From positions 310,001 through 374,000 of the forward strand of contig NZ_CP027667.1 of assembly GCF_003008575.1 (NCBI RefSeq): a stretch of DNA of 64,000 bases. The letters run 5' to 3'. The notes beneath the pieces were generated by a model. That model was given only the letters and a program-made list of their open reading frames with translations, did no database searches and had not been told where the DNA came from. Positions within the stretch are counted from its first letter, which is position 1. Every line of letters starts with the position of its first letter. The position numbers and the translations under genes are program-made. This document shows positions 19,429 to 27,190 of this stretch, one piece after another. The DNA is from Melaminivora suipulveris. Its GTDB lineage: Bacteria; Pseudomonadota; Gammaproteobacteria; Burkholderiales; Burkholderiaceae_C.

Positions 19429-21135
19429 ATGCAACGCCTCGCCCTCTCCCGCTGGCTCCCTTTCCTCGCCTGGCCACGCCCGACCGCCGAGCTGCTGCGC
19501 GGCGAGTTCTGGGCCGGCATGACGGTGGGCCTGATGCTGGTGCCGCAGGGCGTGGCCTATGCGCACCTGGCGGGCATGCCGCTGGTGACGGGCATCTACG
19601 CCTCGCTCATCCCGGCCCTGGTGGCCGTGCTGTGGGCCTCGTCCACACGCCTGGGCGTGGGACCGACGGCGCTGACCAGCCTGCTCATCGGCGCCTCGCT
19701 CATGGGCCTGGCCGAGCCTGGCAGCGCGCAATGGGTACAGCTGGCGGTGTGGATGGCGTTGCTGTCGGGCCTGCTGCAGCTGTCGCTGGGCGTGATGCGC
19801 TTTGGCTGGCTGCTGAACCTGGTGACCTCGCCGGTGCTGGGCAGCTTCACGCAGGCCGCGGCGCTGCTGATCCTGGCGTCGCAGCTACCGGCGCTGCTGG
19901 GGTTGCGCACCACTTGGCACGCACTCGTGGCCGATCCGTCGCTGCAGCACTTCGACCTGCGCGCCATGGCCTTCGGGCTGGTCAGCCTGGCGCTGTTGAT
20001 GCTGGGGCGGCGCTGGCGGCCGAGCTTTCCCACGGCCATGGTGGTCATCGCGCTGGCGGCGCTGGCCAGCTGGGGTGTGGCCTTTGCCGATGCCGGCGGC
20101 GCCGTGGTCGGGCATGTGCCGGCGGGCCTGCCATCGCTGTACCTGCCCGGCTGGCTGTCGTGGGACGAGTTCGGCGCGCTGGCGCTGCCGGTGCTGGTGG
20201 TGACGCTGGTGAGCTTTCTGGAGACGGCGTCCAGCGCCAAGGTCGAGCACACGCGCTGCGGCACGCGCTGGAACGAGAACCAGGATCTGATCGCCCACGG
20301 CATGGCCAAGATGAGCTCGGGCCTGTGCGGCAGCTTCGCCACCAGCGCGTCGTTCTCGCGCTCGGCCATCAACCTGTACGCCGGCGCGCAAAGCGGCTGG
20401 GCGACGCTGTTTTCGCTGGTGCTGGTGCTGGCCACGCTGCTGTGGCTGACGCCCGCGCTGTACCACGTGCCGCAGGCGGTGCTGGCGGCGGTGGTGGTCA
20501 CGGCGGTGACCAGCCTGATCAAACCCCTGGGCATGTTGCGCCTGTGGCCCATCTCGCGCGTGGAAACCGTCATCGGCCTGACCACTTTCGTGCTGACGCT
20601 GGTCAGCGCGCCGCGCCTGTACTGGGGCGTGCTGGCCGGGCTGGTCATGAACCTGTCGCACTTTTTGTACCAGCGCCTGCACCCGCGCATCATCGAAGTC
20701 GGCCTGCACCCGGACGGCAGCCTGCGCGACCGCCATCTGTGGCAGCTGCCGCCGCTGGCGCCAGGGGTTCTGGCGCTGCGCATGGACGCCGAGCTGGATT
20801 TCGCCTCCGCCGCCGCGCTGGAGCGGCGCGTGGCCGACGAACTGGCGGCGCGCCCCGAGCTGCGCGAGCTGTGCCTGTTCGCCCTGCCCATCAACCGCAT
20901 CGACGTGACCGGCGTCGAGGCCTTCATGCGCCTGCGCGCCCTGATGCAGGGCCTGGGCGGCATGCTGCACGTGGCCGGCCTGAAGCTGCCGGTGCAGCGC
21001 ACGCTGGACCGCGCCGAAGTGCTCAAAGAGGGCTCGGACCTGCACGTCTACCGCACCGACGGTGAGGCCATCGCCGCGCTGGCACGGCGCTCGGCCGGGC
21101 CGCAACCTGCAACAACTGCAGGGGCCACGCGCTGA
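19429..21135 (+). CDS. SulP family anion transporter with STAS domain
   Basis: 568 residues. An N-terminal SLC26/SulP core has many membrane spans, beginning with the signature GMTVGLMLVPQGVAYAHLAGMP (~32-53). The conserved ETASSAKVEHTRCGTRWNENQDL and SFSRSAINLYAGAQSG lie near the middle. A cytoplasmic STAS domain occupies about 425-540. Family substrates include sulfate, bicarbonate and dicarboxylates; none is evident here. The gene is divergent from the BON lipoprotein gene. Confidence 0.92.
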   Translation: MQRLALSRWLPFLAWPRPTAELLRGEFWAGMTVGLMLVPQGVAYAHLAGMPLVTGIYASLIPALVAVLWASSTRLGVGPTALTSLLIGASLMGLAEPGSAQWVQLAVWMALLSGLLQLSLGVMRFGWLLNLVTSPVLGSFTQAAALLILASQLPALLGLRTTWHALVADPSLQHFDLRAMAFGLVSLALLMLGRRWRPSFPTAMVVIALAALASWGVAFADAGGAVVGHVPAGLPSLYLPGWLSWDEFGALALPVLVVTLVSFLETASSAKVEHTRCGTRWNENQDLIAHGMAKMSSGLCGSFATSASFSRSAINLYAGAQSGWATLFSLVLVLATLLWLTPALYHVPQAVLAAVVVTAVTSLIKPLGMLRLWPISRVETVIGLTTFVLTLVSAPRLYWGVLAGLVMNLSHFLYQRLHPRIIEVGLHPDGSLRDRHLWQLPPLAPGVLALRMDAELDFASAAALERRVADELAARPELRELCLFALPINRIDVTGVEAFMRLRALMQGLGGMLHVAGLKLPVQRTLDRAEVLKEGSDLHVYRTDGEAIAALARRSAGPQPATTAGATR

Positions 21136-21167
21136 TACACTGACGCTTCCGCTTTTTGTTTCGTTTT

Positions 21168-21941
21168 GTGTCTTCGCCCGCGTCACCCGCATCCGTCCAC
21201 CTGCGAGACCTGGACCTCAGCACTGCACACGCGCTGGTGTGCCAGTCGCCAGCGGGCATGCAGGCCTTGCAGGGGCGCGCGCCGCGCGAGTACCTGCAGG
21301 CGCTGATCGACCACCTGTGCGAGTTGTCGCTCAAGGACCCGCTCACCGGCCTGCCCAACCGCCGCTTCATCCAGGCCGTTTTGCAAAGCGAGATCGACCG
21401 CGTGGCACGCTCGGGCGAGGCGGCGCTCTTGCTGATGCTGGACATCGACCACTTCAAGCGCGTCAACGACCAGCACGGCCACGGCGCGGGCGATCTGGTG
21501 CTGCAGGCCGTGGCGCGTACGCTGGAGTGCTGCCTGCGCCCCATGGACACGGTGGCGCGCTACGGCGGCGAGGAGTTCGCCATCATCCTGCCGGCCTGCC
21601 AGTTCGGCTTCGGCCGCGCGGTGGCCGAGCGCGTGCGCCGCGCCATCGAGGACACGCCTATCGTCATCTCGCCCACGCAGACCCTGCGCGTCACGGTGAG
21701 CATCGGCGGCGCCTTCGCGCTGCAGTGGATCCGCAGCACCGCGCAGCTGTGGACCGAGCGCGCCGACGCGCAGCTCTACCACGCCAAGGCCAGCGGCCGC
21801 AACCGCGTGTGCATCGAGGAACAGCCCGACACCACCGTCAGCGCCGAGGAGAAGAACCTGCTGTTCGGCGCCCTCTACACTTCCTCCACCTGGGGCGACC
21901 TGCCCGGCCCCCACGATCCGCCTGTCTGCAGCGCCAATTGA
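21168..21941 (+). CDS. GGDEF diguanylate cyclase
   Basis: About 257 residues. The C-terminal GGDEF domain runs from LKDPLTGLPNRRF (~54) to HAKASGRNRV (~212). The active loop is RYGGEEF (~130), and an RxxD inhibitory site (RPMD) sits five residues before it, so product inhibition by c-di-GMP is expected. The short N-terminus has no clear sensor domain or signal peptide. GTG 21168 is the likeliest start, with TTG 21156 possible. The FlhG-like ATPase gene begins 10 bp after its stop. Confidence 0.88.
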   Translation: MSSPASPASVHLRDLDLSTAHALVCQSPAGMQALQGRAPREYLQALIDHLCELSLKDPLTGLPNRRFIQAVLQSEIDRVARSGEAALLLMLDIDHFKRVNDQHGHGAGDLVLQAVARTLECCLRPMDTVARYGGEEFAIILPACQFGFGRAVAERVRRAIEDTPIVISPTQTLRVTVSIGGAFALQWIRSTAQLWTERADAQLYHAKASGRNRVCIEEQPDTTVSAEEKNLLFGALYTSSTWGDLPGPHDPPVCSAN

Positions 21942-21951
21942 AAGAGTGATG

Positions 21952-22845
21952 ATGAACGACGCGCTGTCGCACGCATACCCGTCCCCCGCCTCGCCCGCTC
22001 CTGGCGTCGCACCGGCGCCTGGCGCGGGCGATCGGGCCTTCGCCGAGGGCGTGGCGCTGGCCACGCCCGGCGCGCGCATCATGGCCGTGACCAGCGGCAA
22101 GGGCGGCGTGGGCAAGACCTTCGTCTCGGCCAACCTGGCCGCCGCCCTCACGCGCCGCGGCCACCGCGTGCTGGTGCTGGACGCCGATCTGGGTCTGGCC
22201 AACCTGGACGTCGTGCTGAACCTGCATCCCAAGATCACGCTGCACGACGTGTTCACCGGCAAGGCGCAGCTGGAGGACGCCGTGATCCAGGCGCCGGGCG
22301 GGTTTTCCGTGGTGCTGGCGGGCTCGGGCATGGTCGAGTATTCGCGCCTCACGCCCACCGTGCGCAACGAGTTCCTGAACGTCATCCAGACACTGGCGCC
22401 GCGCTACGACGTGGTGCTGCTGGATACCGGCGCCGGCATCTCCGACGTGGTGCTGTTTTCCGTCTCGCTGGCCTCCGAGGTGCTGATCGTGGCCACGCCC
22501 GAGCCGACCTCGCTGACCGACGCCTATGCCGCCATCAAGGTACTGGCCACGCAGCAAAAGCGCCAGCAGATGCGCCTGGTGGTCAACCAGACGCGCCGCC
22601 CCGGCGACGGCCGCGCCATCACCGGGCAGCTGCAGCAGGTACTGGACCGCTTCGTCACCACCGACACCGGCCGGCCGGTGCGCCTCATCCACATGGGCGA
22701 CATCCCCACCGACACCGCCGTGCGCGACGCCATCATGCGCCGCCAGCTGCTGATGCTGCAGATGCCCGGCTGCCCGGCGGCGCTGGCCATCGCGCAACTG
22801 GCGGCCAAGATCGACACTGCGTTGCTGGAGCGCAAGAGCGGCTGA
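21952..22845 (+). CDS. MinD/ParA-family ATPase, FlhG/FleN-like
   Basis: 297 residues. The deviant Walker A motif SGKGGVGKTFVSANLA is near residue 45, followed by VLVLDADLGLANLDVVLNL and LLDTGAGISDVVLFS. It resembles FlhG/FleN/YlxH ATPases that set flagellar number or place polar machinery. The N-terminal 40 residues are Pro/Ala-rich. Start may be 21949 or 21952. Its tight link to a diguanylate cyclase and the absence of flagellar genes make its target uncertain. Confidence 0.83.
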   Translation: MNDALSHAYPSPASPAPGVAPAPGAGDRAFAEGVALATPGARIMAVTSGKGGVGKTFVSANLAAALTRRGHRVLVLDADLGLANLDVVLNLHPKITLHDVFTGKAQLEDAVIQAPGGFSVVLAGSGMVEYSRLTPTVRNEFLNVIQTLAPRYDVVLLDTGAGISDVVLFSVSLASEVLIVATPEPTSLTDAYAAIKVLATQQKRQQMRLVVNQTRRPGDGRAITGQLQQVLDRFVTTDTGRPVRLIHMGDIPTDTAVRDAIMRRQLLMLQMPGCPAALAIAQLAAKIDTALLERKSG

Positions 22846-22848
22846 CGT

Positions 22849-22906
22849 AGAGCTACATATTTTGTAGCACGCTGCGCATATTCCACGCCGACTGAAGGCA
22901 GTTTTG
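22849..22906 (+). repeat. Dispersed repeat copy D
   Basis: AGAGCTACATATTTTGTAGC then ATTCCACGCCGACTGAAGGC and AGTTTT, starting 4 bp after the FlhG-like stop. Confidence 0.75.
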
Positions 22907-22929
22907 GTTCATATTCTGCGCCTGCGAGG

Positions 22930-24714
22930 TCATGGCGTGGGTGCGCAGGCCAGCGCGGCGGCCACAGCATGGAGCTGCTCGGCCAGCACGGCGCGCAGTT
23001 GCGCGCGCAGCTCGTCGCGGCCCAGCATTTCCTCGGCGCGCAGCGCCGCCCAGTCGATGGCCACGCCGGTGGCAAGGCCGGCCACCGCGCCGACTGCAGC
23101 GCCCAGCGCCGTGCCGGCACCCGGTAACACCGAGCCCGCCGCTGCGCCGGCCAGCGCCCCGACGCCCGCCCCGCCCAGCTTGCCAGCGGCCTGCTTGGCG
23201 GCCGCCTTGGCCAGCACTTTGGCTGCTGCCTTCATGGACGCCTTGCTGGCCGCCTTGGCCGCCACCACGGCGGCGAATGCGCCCGCGCCGCCAGCCACGG
23301 CGCTCACCGCAAGCCGCTGGCGCGCGTTGCCCAGATGGACGGCGGCCGGCAGCTCGCCCACCTCGGCCTGCACCAGGCATCGGCCGCCATCCAGCGACAG
23401 GTGGTGGCGCTCCAGGGCCTCGTCGATGCGCCGCTGGCCTTCGCTCAGCGCCTGCCCACCCAGCGCGGCGTGCTGCTGCACGGCGTCCATCCAGGCCTGC
23501 AGGCCCGGCGTGGCGGCCAGCGTCTGCTGGAGCTGGTTTTGCAAAAATGCCTGCGGGTCGCCCAGCAGCAGGTGGTAGATGCGGCCCCACTCCGCCCCCA
23601 GGCTGTAGTACCAGTCCAGGTAGCGCTCCAGCGCCGCGTCGGTGGCGGCGCGCATGGGCTGCAGGCCGGCGCACAGCGGCGCCGGCGCCTGCGAACGGCC
23701 CAGGGCGTCCAGCGCCAGGCGCTGCACGGCATCGATGGTGCCCAGGCCGTAGTACCGCTGGCCGATGCGCTCGCACTGCGGCAGGCGCTTGAGCGCCAGC
23801 GGGCTGGCGTGCTGGCGCGCCAGCCCGTCCAGTGCAGCCGTGAGTTGCAGCGCAATAAGCGCCAGCAGCACGCCTACCAGGCCGATCACCGCCGCGCGCA
23901 GCGCCGGCGCGACGCGCTGCGGCTCGCGCCAGCCGGCCAGCAGGTCGGTGCGAGCGCCCGCGCCCTGCTGCACCCAGCCCAGGCACCACAGCAGGCCCAC
24001 CGGCCCGGTGAGCGCCAGCAGCGCCAGCCGCAGCGCCGAGGATTGCGGCAGATCCAGCGCCACGCCCGCCCCGATTTGCAGCGCCAGCAGGGCATCCAGG
24101 CCCCAGCGCACCAGGCCCGAGGGCGCGTCAGCGATGCGCGCCAGGGCCTCGTCGAGCGCCTGCGGCGCCATGGCGGGGGCCAGATCCCGGCTGTCCAGGC
24201 CGCCGACCGCCCACCAGGTCAGCCACACGCCGCCCAGAAACAACACCAGCCCGGCGCGCGCCAGCCGCCCGCTCCAGCGCCAGGCATACGCCGGCAGCGC
24301 AAACTGCTGCGCCAGGCGTGTCTGCAATGCCCGTCCCACCAATACGTGTAGCGGCGCGGCGCAGCCCAGCAGGGCCCATTCCCACGGCGCCAGAAACCAG
24401 CCCTGCCACAGCGCCGCCGCGCACAGGACCCCGGCCAGGGCCAGCGCCTTGCAGGCTTGCCACAGCCCGCCCGACAGCCAGCGCGCCACCCAGCCCTGCG
24501 AGGAAAACTGCGCATGTATCAAGCGCTTGCGCACCATGAAGCCCAGCCACAAGCCCCACGCTGGCAGCATGGCCAGCAGCGCCAAAGCTGCGAGCCATTG
24601 CCACGGCGCCAGTTGCGCCAGCACTCGGCTGGCGCCCCACAGCAGCGCCAGCCACGCCCAGCCCAGGGCGCAGGCGCGCAGCGCGGTGGCCAGGGTCAAT
24701 GCACGTGGCCCCAA
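22930..24714 (-). CDS. Unknown polytopic membrane protein with C-terminal glycine zipper
   Basis: About 594 residues; I do not recognise the family. The N-terminal half has roughly seven hydrophobic spans. A soluble middle part (~300-475) is rich in Leu/Gln/Trp and Tyr (for example YLDWYYSLGAEWGRIYHLLL). The C-terminal part has an Ala/Lys segment (~490-515) and then a long small-residue stretch, GALAGAAAGSVLPGAGTALG and beyond, typical of membrane-inserting glycine zippers. The gene overlaps the ldcA stop by 19 bp if TTG 24714 is used; TTG 24699, overlapping that stop as TTGA, is an alternative. Probably co-expressed with ldcA. Confidence 0.7.
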   Translation of the reverse strand: MGPRALTLATALRACALGWAWLALLWGASRVLAQLAPWQWLAALALLAMLPAWGLWLGFMVRKRLIHAQFSSQGWVARWLSGGLWQACKALALAGVLCAAALWQGWFLAPWEWALLGCAAPLHVLVGRALQTRLAQQFALPAYAWRWSGRLARAGLVLFLGGVWLTWWAVGGLDSRDLAPAMAPQALDEALARIADAPSGLVRWGLDALLALQIGAGVALDLPQSSALRLALLALTGPVGLLWCLGWVQQGAGARTDLLAGWREPQRVAPALRAAVIGLVGVLLALIALQLTAALDGLARQHASPLALKRLPQCERIGQRYYGLGTIDAVQRLALDALGRSQAPAPLCAGLQPMRAATDAALERYLDWYYSLGAEWGRIYHLLLGDPQAFLQNQLQQTLAATPGLQAWMDAVQQHAALGGQALSEGQRRIDEALERHHLSLDGGRCLVQAEVGELPAAVHLGNARQRLAVSAVAGGAGAFAAVVAAKAASKASMKAAAKVLAKAAAKQAAGKLGGAGVGALAGAAAGSVLPGAGTALGAAVGAVAGLATGVAIDWAALRAEEMLGRDELRAQLRAVLAEQLHAVAAALACAPTP

Positions 24715-25679
24715 TACAGCAGCGCGTCGCGGCCCTCGACGGACAGCGACACCGGCGCGCCCACCGGCAGCACCACCTTGGTCGGCACATGGCCGTAGGG
24801 CAGGCCCGTGAGCACCGGCACGTCGATCTGGCCGCGCAGCCAGTCGATCACGCTTTGCAGCTTGTAGCCCTTGTCGTGCGGCGTCAGGCGGAACTCGGTG
24901 AACTGGCCCAGCACAATGGCCTTTTGCCGCGCCAGGATGCCGGCGTGCAGCAACTGCGTGAGCAGCCGCTCGATGCGGTAGGGGTGCTCGCCGAAGTCCT
25001 CCAGGAACAGGATGCCGCCCTCAATTTGCGGCAGATACCGCGTGCCCACCAGCGAGCACAGCACGGCCAGGTTCCCGCCCCACAGGCGCGCGTCCTGCAC
25101 GTACAGGTCGTCCGGCACGGCAGAATCTGCCTTCGGTTTGGGCATGCGCCAGCCGCTGCCCTCGCCCTGGCCGCTGAGCAGGTCCTCGAAGCAGGCCAGC
25201 ATGATGTCGTCCGGCTCGCCTTCCGTGCCCAGATCGCCCACCAGCGCCGGTCCGGCCCAGCTCACGGCGCCGGTCTGCGCCAGCAGCGCCAGCTGCAGCG
25301 CGGTGAAGTCGCTCACCCCCACCAGGCGCATGCCCTGCTCCACCGCGCGCGCCAGCTCGCCATAGCGGATGTGCGGCAGCAGCCGTGTCAGGCCATAGCC
25401 GCCGCGGCTGATCAGGGCCACGTCGGCGCCGCTGGCCGCCGCGCGGTGGATGGCGGCCAGGCGCGTGGCGTCGTCGCCGGCGAAGCGCGTATGGCTGGCC
25501 AGCGCGTCGGCGTCGACCTCGACCTGGTGGCCCAGTGCTTCCAGACGCTTGATGCCGCGGCGGAAGGCCGCCTTGTCGCGCACCGCCCCCGAGGGGGAGT
25601 AGATGTAGATGTGCTGCTGCGCGCCGTGGTGGTGCTGGCAGGCGGCGTGGTCGTGTTCGTGGTGATGATCGTGCGGCAA
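24696..25679 (-). CDS. ldcA: LD-carboxypeptidase (S66 family) with His-rich N-terminus
   Basis: About 327 residues. S66 signature segments are IYIYSPSGAVRDKAAFRRG, LISRGGYGLTRLLPHI (nucleophile-elbow region), VGVSDFTALQLAL, GGNLAVLCSLVGTRYLP and the late GLPYGHVPTKVVLPVG. The enzyme removes the terminal D-Ala from murein tetrapeptides during recycling. The first ~20 residues, HDHHHEHDHAACQHHH, are unusual and look metal-binding. TTG 25679, 8 bp after the tadA stop, is the likely start; no ATG lies between it and the domain. Confidence 0.88.
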   Translation of the reverse strand: MPHDHHHEHDHAACQHHHGAQQHIYIYSPSGAVRDKAAFRRGIKRLEALGHQVEVDADALASHTRFAGDDATRLAAIHRAAASGADVALISRGGYGLTRLLPHIRYGELARAVEQGMRLVGVSDFTALQLALLAQTGAVSWAGPALVGDLGTEGEPDDIMLACFEDLLSGQGEGSGWRMPKPKADSAVPDDLYVQDARLWGGNLAVLCSLVGTRYLPQIEGGILFLEDFGEHPYRIERLLTQLLHAGILARQKAIVLGQFTEFRLTPHDKGYKLQSVIDWLRGQIDVPVLTGLPYGHVPTKVVLPVGAPVSLSVEGRDALLYWGHVH

Positions 25680-25687
25680 GGCGATGC

Positions 25688-26875
25688 TCAGGCGCGCGGC
25701 GCCTGCTCCATGGGCGGGAAGGGCGGGGAAGAAGGCAAAAAGTATGGCAGCGCGGCGCGGGCCAGCGCCAAAGCCTGCGCGGTGCTGTCCAGCACCGCGC
25801 CGCGCACGCCGAGTTCGCGCAGGCTGGCGTGCGGCAAGCCTGCCGGCGGCAGGCCGGCTCCCATGCTCCAGCGTTGCTGCGCGCGCGGGCCGGCGAGGTG
25901 GCCTTTGTCGGGATATGGAGCCTGCGAACGCTGCGCCGGCGCGTCGTCGATGCGCAGCACGCCGGCGATGCGCTCCGGCAGCAGAGCAGCCAGCGCCAGC
26001 GCCCAGGGCGCCTGCTGCGCGATCAGCACGACGTGCGGCAACTGCAGCCGCTGCACCAGTTCGACCAGGATCTGCGCATGCCACTGCGGCGTGTGCGGCG
26101 CCTCTTTCTTGGGCTTGTCGCTGCGGCCAAAGCCGATCAGATCGGGCGCCACCACGCGCTGGCCCAGCTCGGCGAACGCGCCGATCAGATGCCGCAGATC
26201 GTGGCTCCACGTGTCAGGACCGTGGACCAGCAGCCAGGCCGCGCCTGCGCTGCCCGGCGCGGTGTCGACGCAGTGCAGGCGCAGGCCGGCGAGCGCCGGC
26301 AGGTCGCTGAGGTACAGCGATGGCCAGGGCAGGGGCGCCAGGTCGGCGAAGCGCGTCAGTGGCGTGCGCAACGCGTCTTCGCGCAGCGGGTGCGCCGCTT
26401 TCTGCGCCTGCCGGCGCGTGCGAAAAAACTCCGCCAGCGGCGCGGCGCATTCATCGGCAAGCACGCCGCCGCGCAGTTCCGTCTGGTGGTTCAGGCGCGG
26501 TTCGGCGAACAGGTCCAGTACCGAGCCTGCCGCACCTGTCTTCGGGTCCGCCGCACCGAAGACCACACGCGAAAGGCGCGCGTGCAGCATGGCCCCCGCG
26601 CACATGGCGCAGGGCTCCAGCGTGACGTACAGCGTGCAGCCGTCCAGGCGGTAGTTGCCCAGCCGGGCACCGGCCGCGCGCAGCGCCTGCACCTCGGCGT
26701 GGGCCGTGGGGTCGCAGCCGGCCAGCGGCGCGTTGCGGCCGGTGGCGATGAGTTCGTCGCCCCGCACCAGCACGGCGCCCACCGGCACCTCGCCGGCGGC
26801 GCGCGCCAATTCGGCGTGCGCCAGGGCCTGGCGCATCCAGTGTTCGTCGCGGGCCTGTTGCTGCGCGTCACTCAT
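25688..26875 (-). CDS. tadA: tRNA adenosine(34) deaminase TadA fused to an alpha/beta-hydrolase-like domain
   Basis: 395 residues, more than twice the usual TadA length. Residues 1-~155 are a complete TadA: zinc ligands and catalytic Glu in AHAEV (His59, Glu61) and EPCAMC (Cys89, Cys92). It converts A34 to inosine in tRNA-Arg(ACG). Residues ~185-395 resemble haloalkane-dehalogenase-like hydrolases (VHGPDTWSHDLRHLIGAF, APDLIGFGRSDKP), but the nucleophile elbow reads LIAQQAPWA at 284-292, lacking Asp or Ser. The domain is also short at its end. The second half is therefore probably non-catalytic. Confidence 0.88.
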   Translation of the reverse strand: MSDAQQQARDEHWMRQALAHAELARAAGEVPVGAVLVRGDELIATGRNAPLAGCDPTAHAEVQALRAAGARLGNYRLDGCTLYVTLEPCAMCAGAMLHARLSRVVFGAADPKTGAAGSVLDLFAEPRLNHQTELRGGVLADECAAPLAEFFRTRRQAQKAAHPLREDALRTPLTRFADLAPLPWPSLYLSDLPALAGLRLHCVDTAPGSAGAAWLLVHGPDTWSHDLRHLIGAFAELGQRVVAPDLIGFGRSDKPKKEAPHTPQWHAQILVELVQRLQLPHVVLIAQQAPWALALAALLPERIAGVLRIDDAPAQRSQAPYPDKGHLAGPRAQQRWSMGAGLPPAGLPHASLRELGVRGAVLDSTAQALALARAALPYFLPSSPPFPPMEQAPRA

Positions 26876-26876
26876 G

Positions 26877-26926
26877 AATTGATAGCTGACTGCGCTTTAT
26901 CCACGCCGACTGAAGGCGTTTTTTAT
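26877..26926 (+). repeat. Dispersed repeat copy E, between tadA and the small membrane protein gene
   Basis: AATTGATAGCTGACTGCGC, then CTTTATCCACGCCGACTGAA and GGCGTTTTTTATTG. CGCC-GACTGAA-GGCG plus six T is the best terminator-like version of the 3' module. On the plus strand it points away from tadA; both neighbouring genes are on the minus strand. Confidence 0.78.
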
Positions 26927-27171
26927 TGAGAATCGTCGGGCATGGGCCGGGGTTGCTGCATCAGCGCCTCGACCTGCTCGCGTACCTGTTGCTGCACCTG
27001 CTGGCTCTGCGCCCGCACGCTGGCCGGCGCGTCGCTGGCAGCGGGGGCAGGCACACCGGTGGCGGCCGGCGGCACGGCGATGCGCGTGGCGCTGCCCCAC
27101 TGCTTCTTGGCCAGCAGCGCCACGATGGCCAGCGCCAGCAGCAGCCCGATCAAGCCGAAACCCATGCGCAT
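26923..27171 (-). CDS. Small single-span membrane protein, unknown
   Basis: 82 residues. One N-terminal transmembrane helix (MRMGFGLIGLLLALAIVALLA), a Lys-rich edge, then a Pro/Ala linker and a Gln/Glu-rich helix (QSQQVQQQVREQVEALMQQ). I do not recognise a family. GGAGGG six bases before ATG 27171 gives a strong start, and it follows the gltS stop by 19 bp, so both are probably one transcript. Confidence 0.7.
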   Translation of the reverse strand: MRMGFGLIGLLLALAIVALLAKKQWGSATRIAVPPAATGVPAPAASDAPASVRAQSQQVQQQVREQVEALMQQPRPMPDDSQ

Positions 27172-27190
27172 GGCACGCCCTCCGCCAGCA

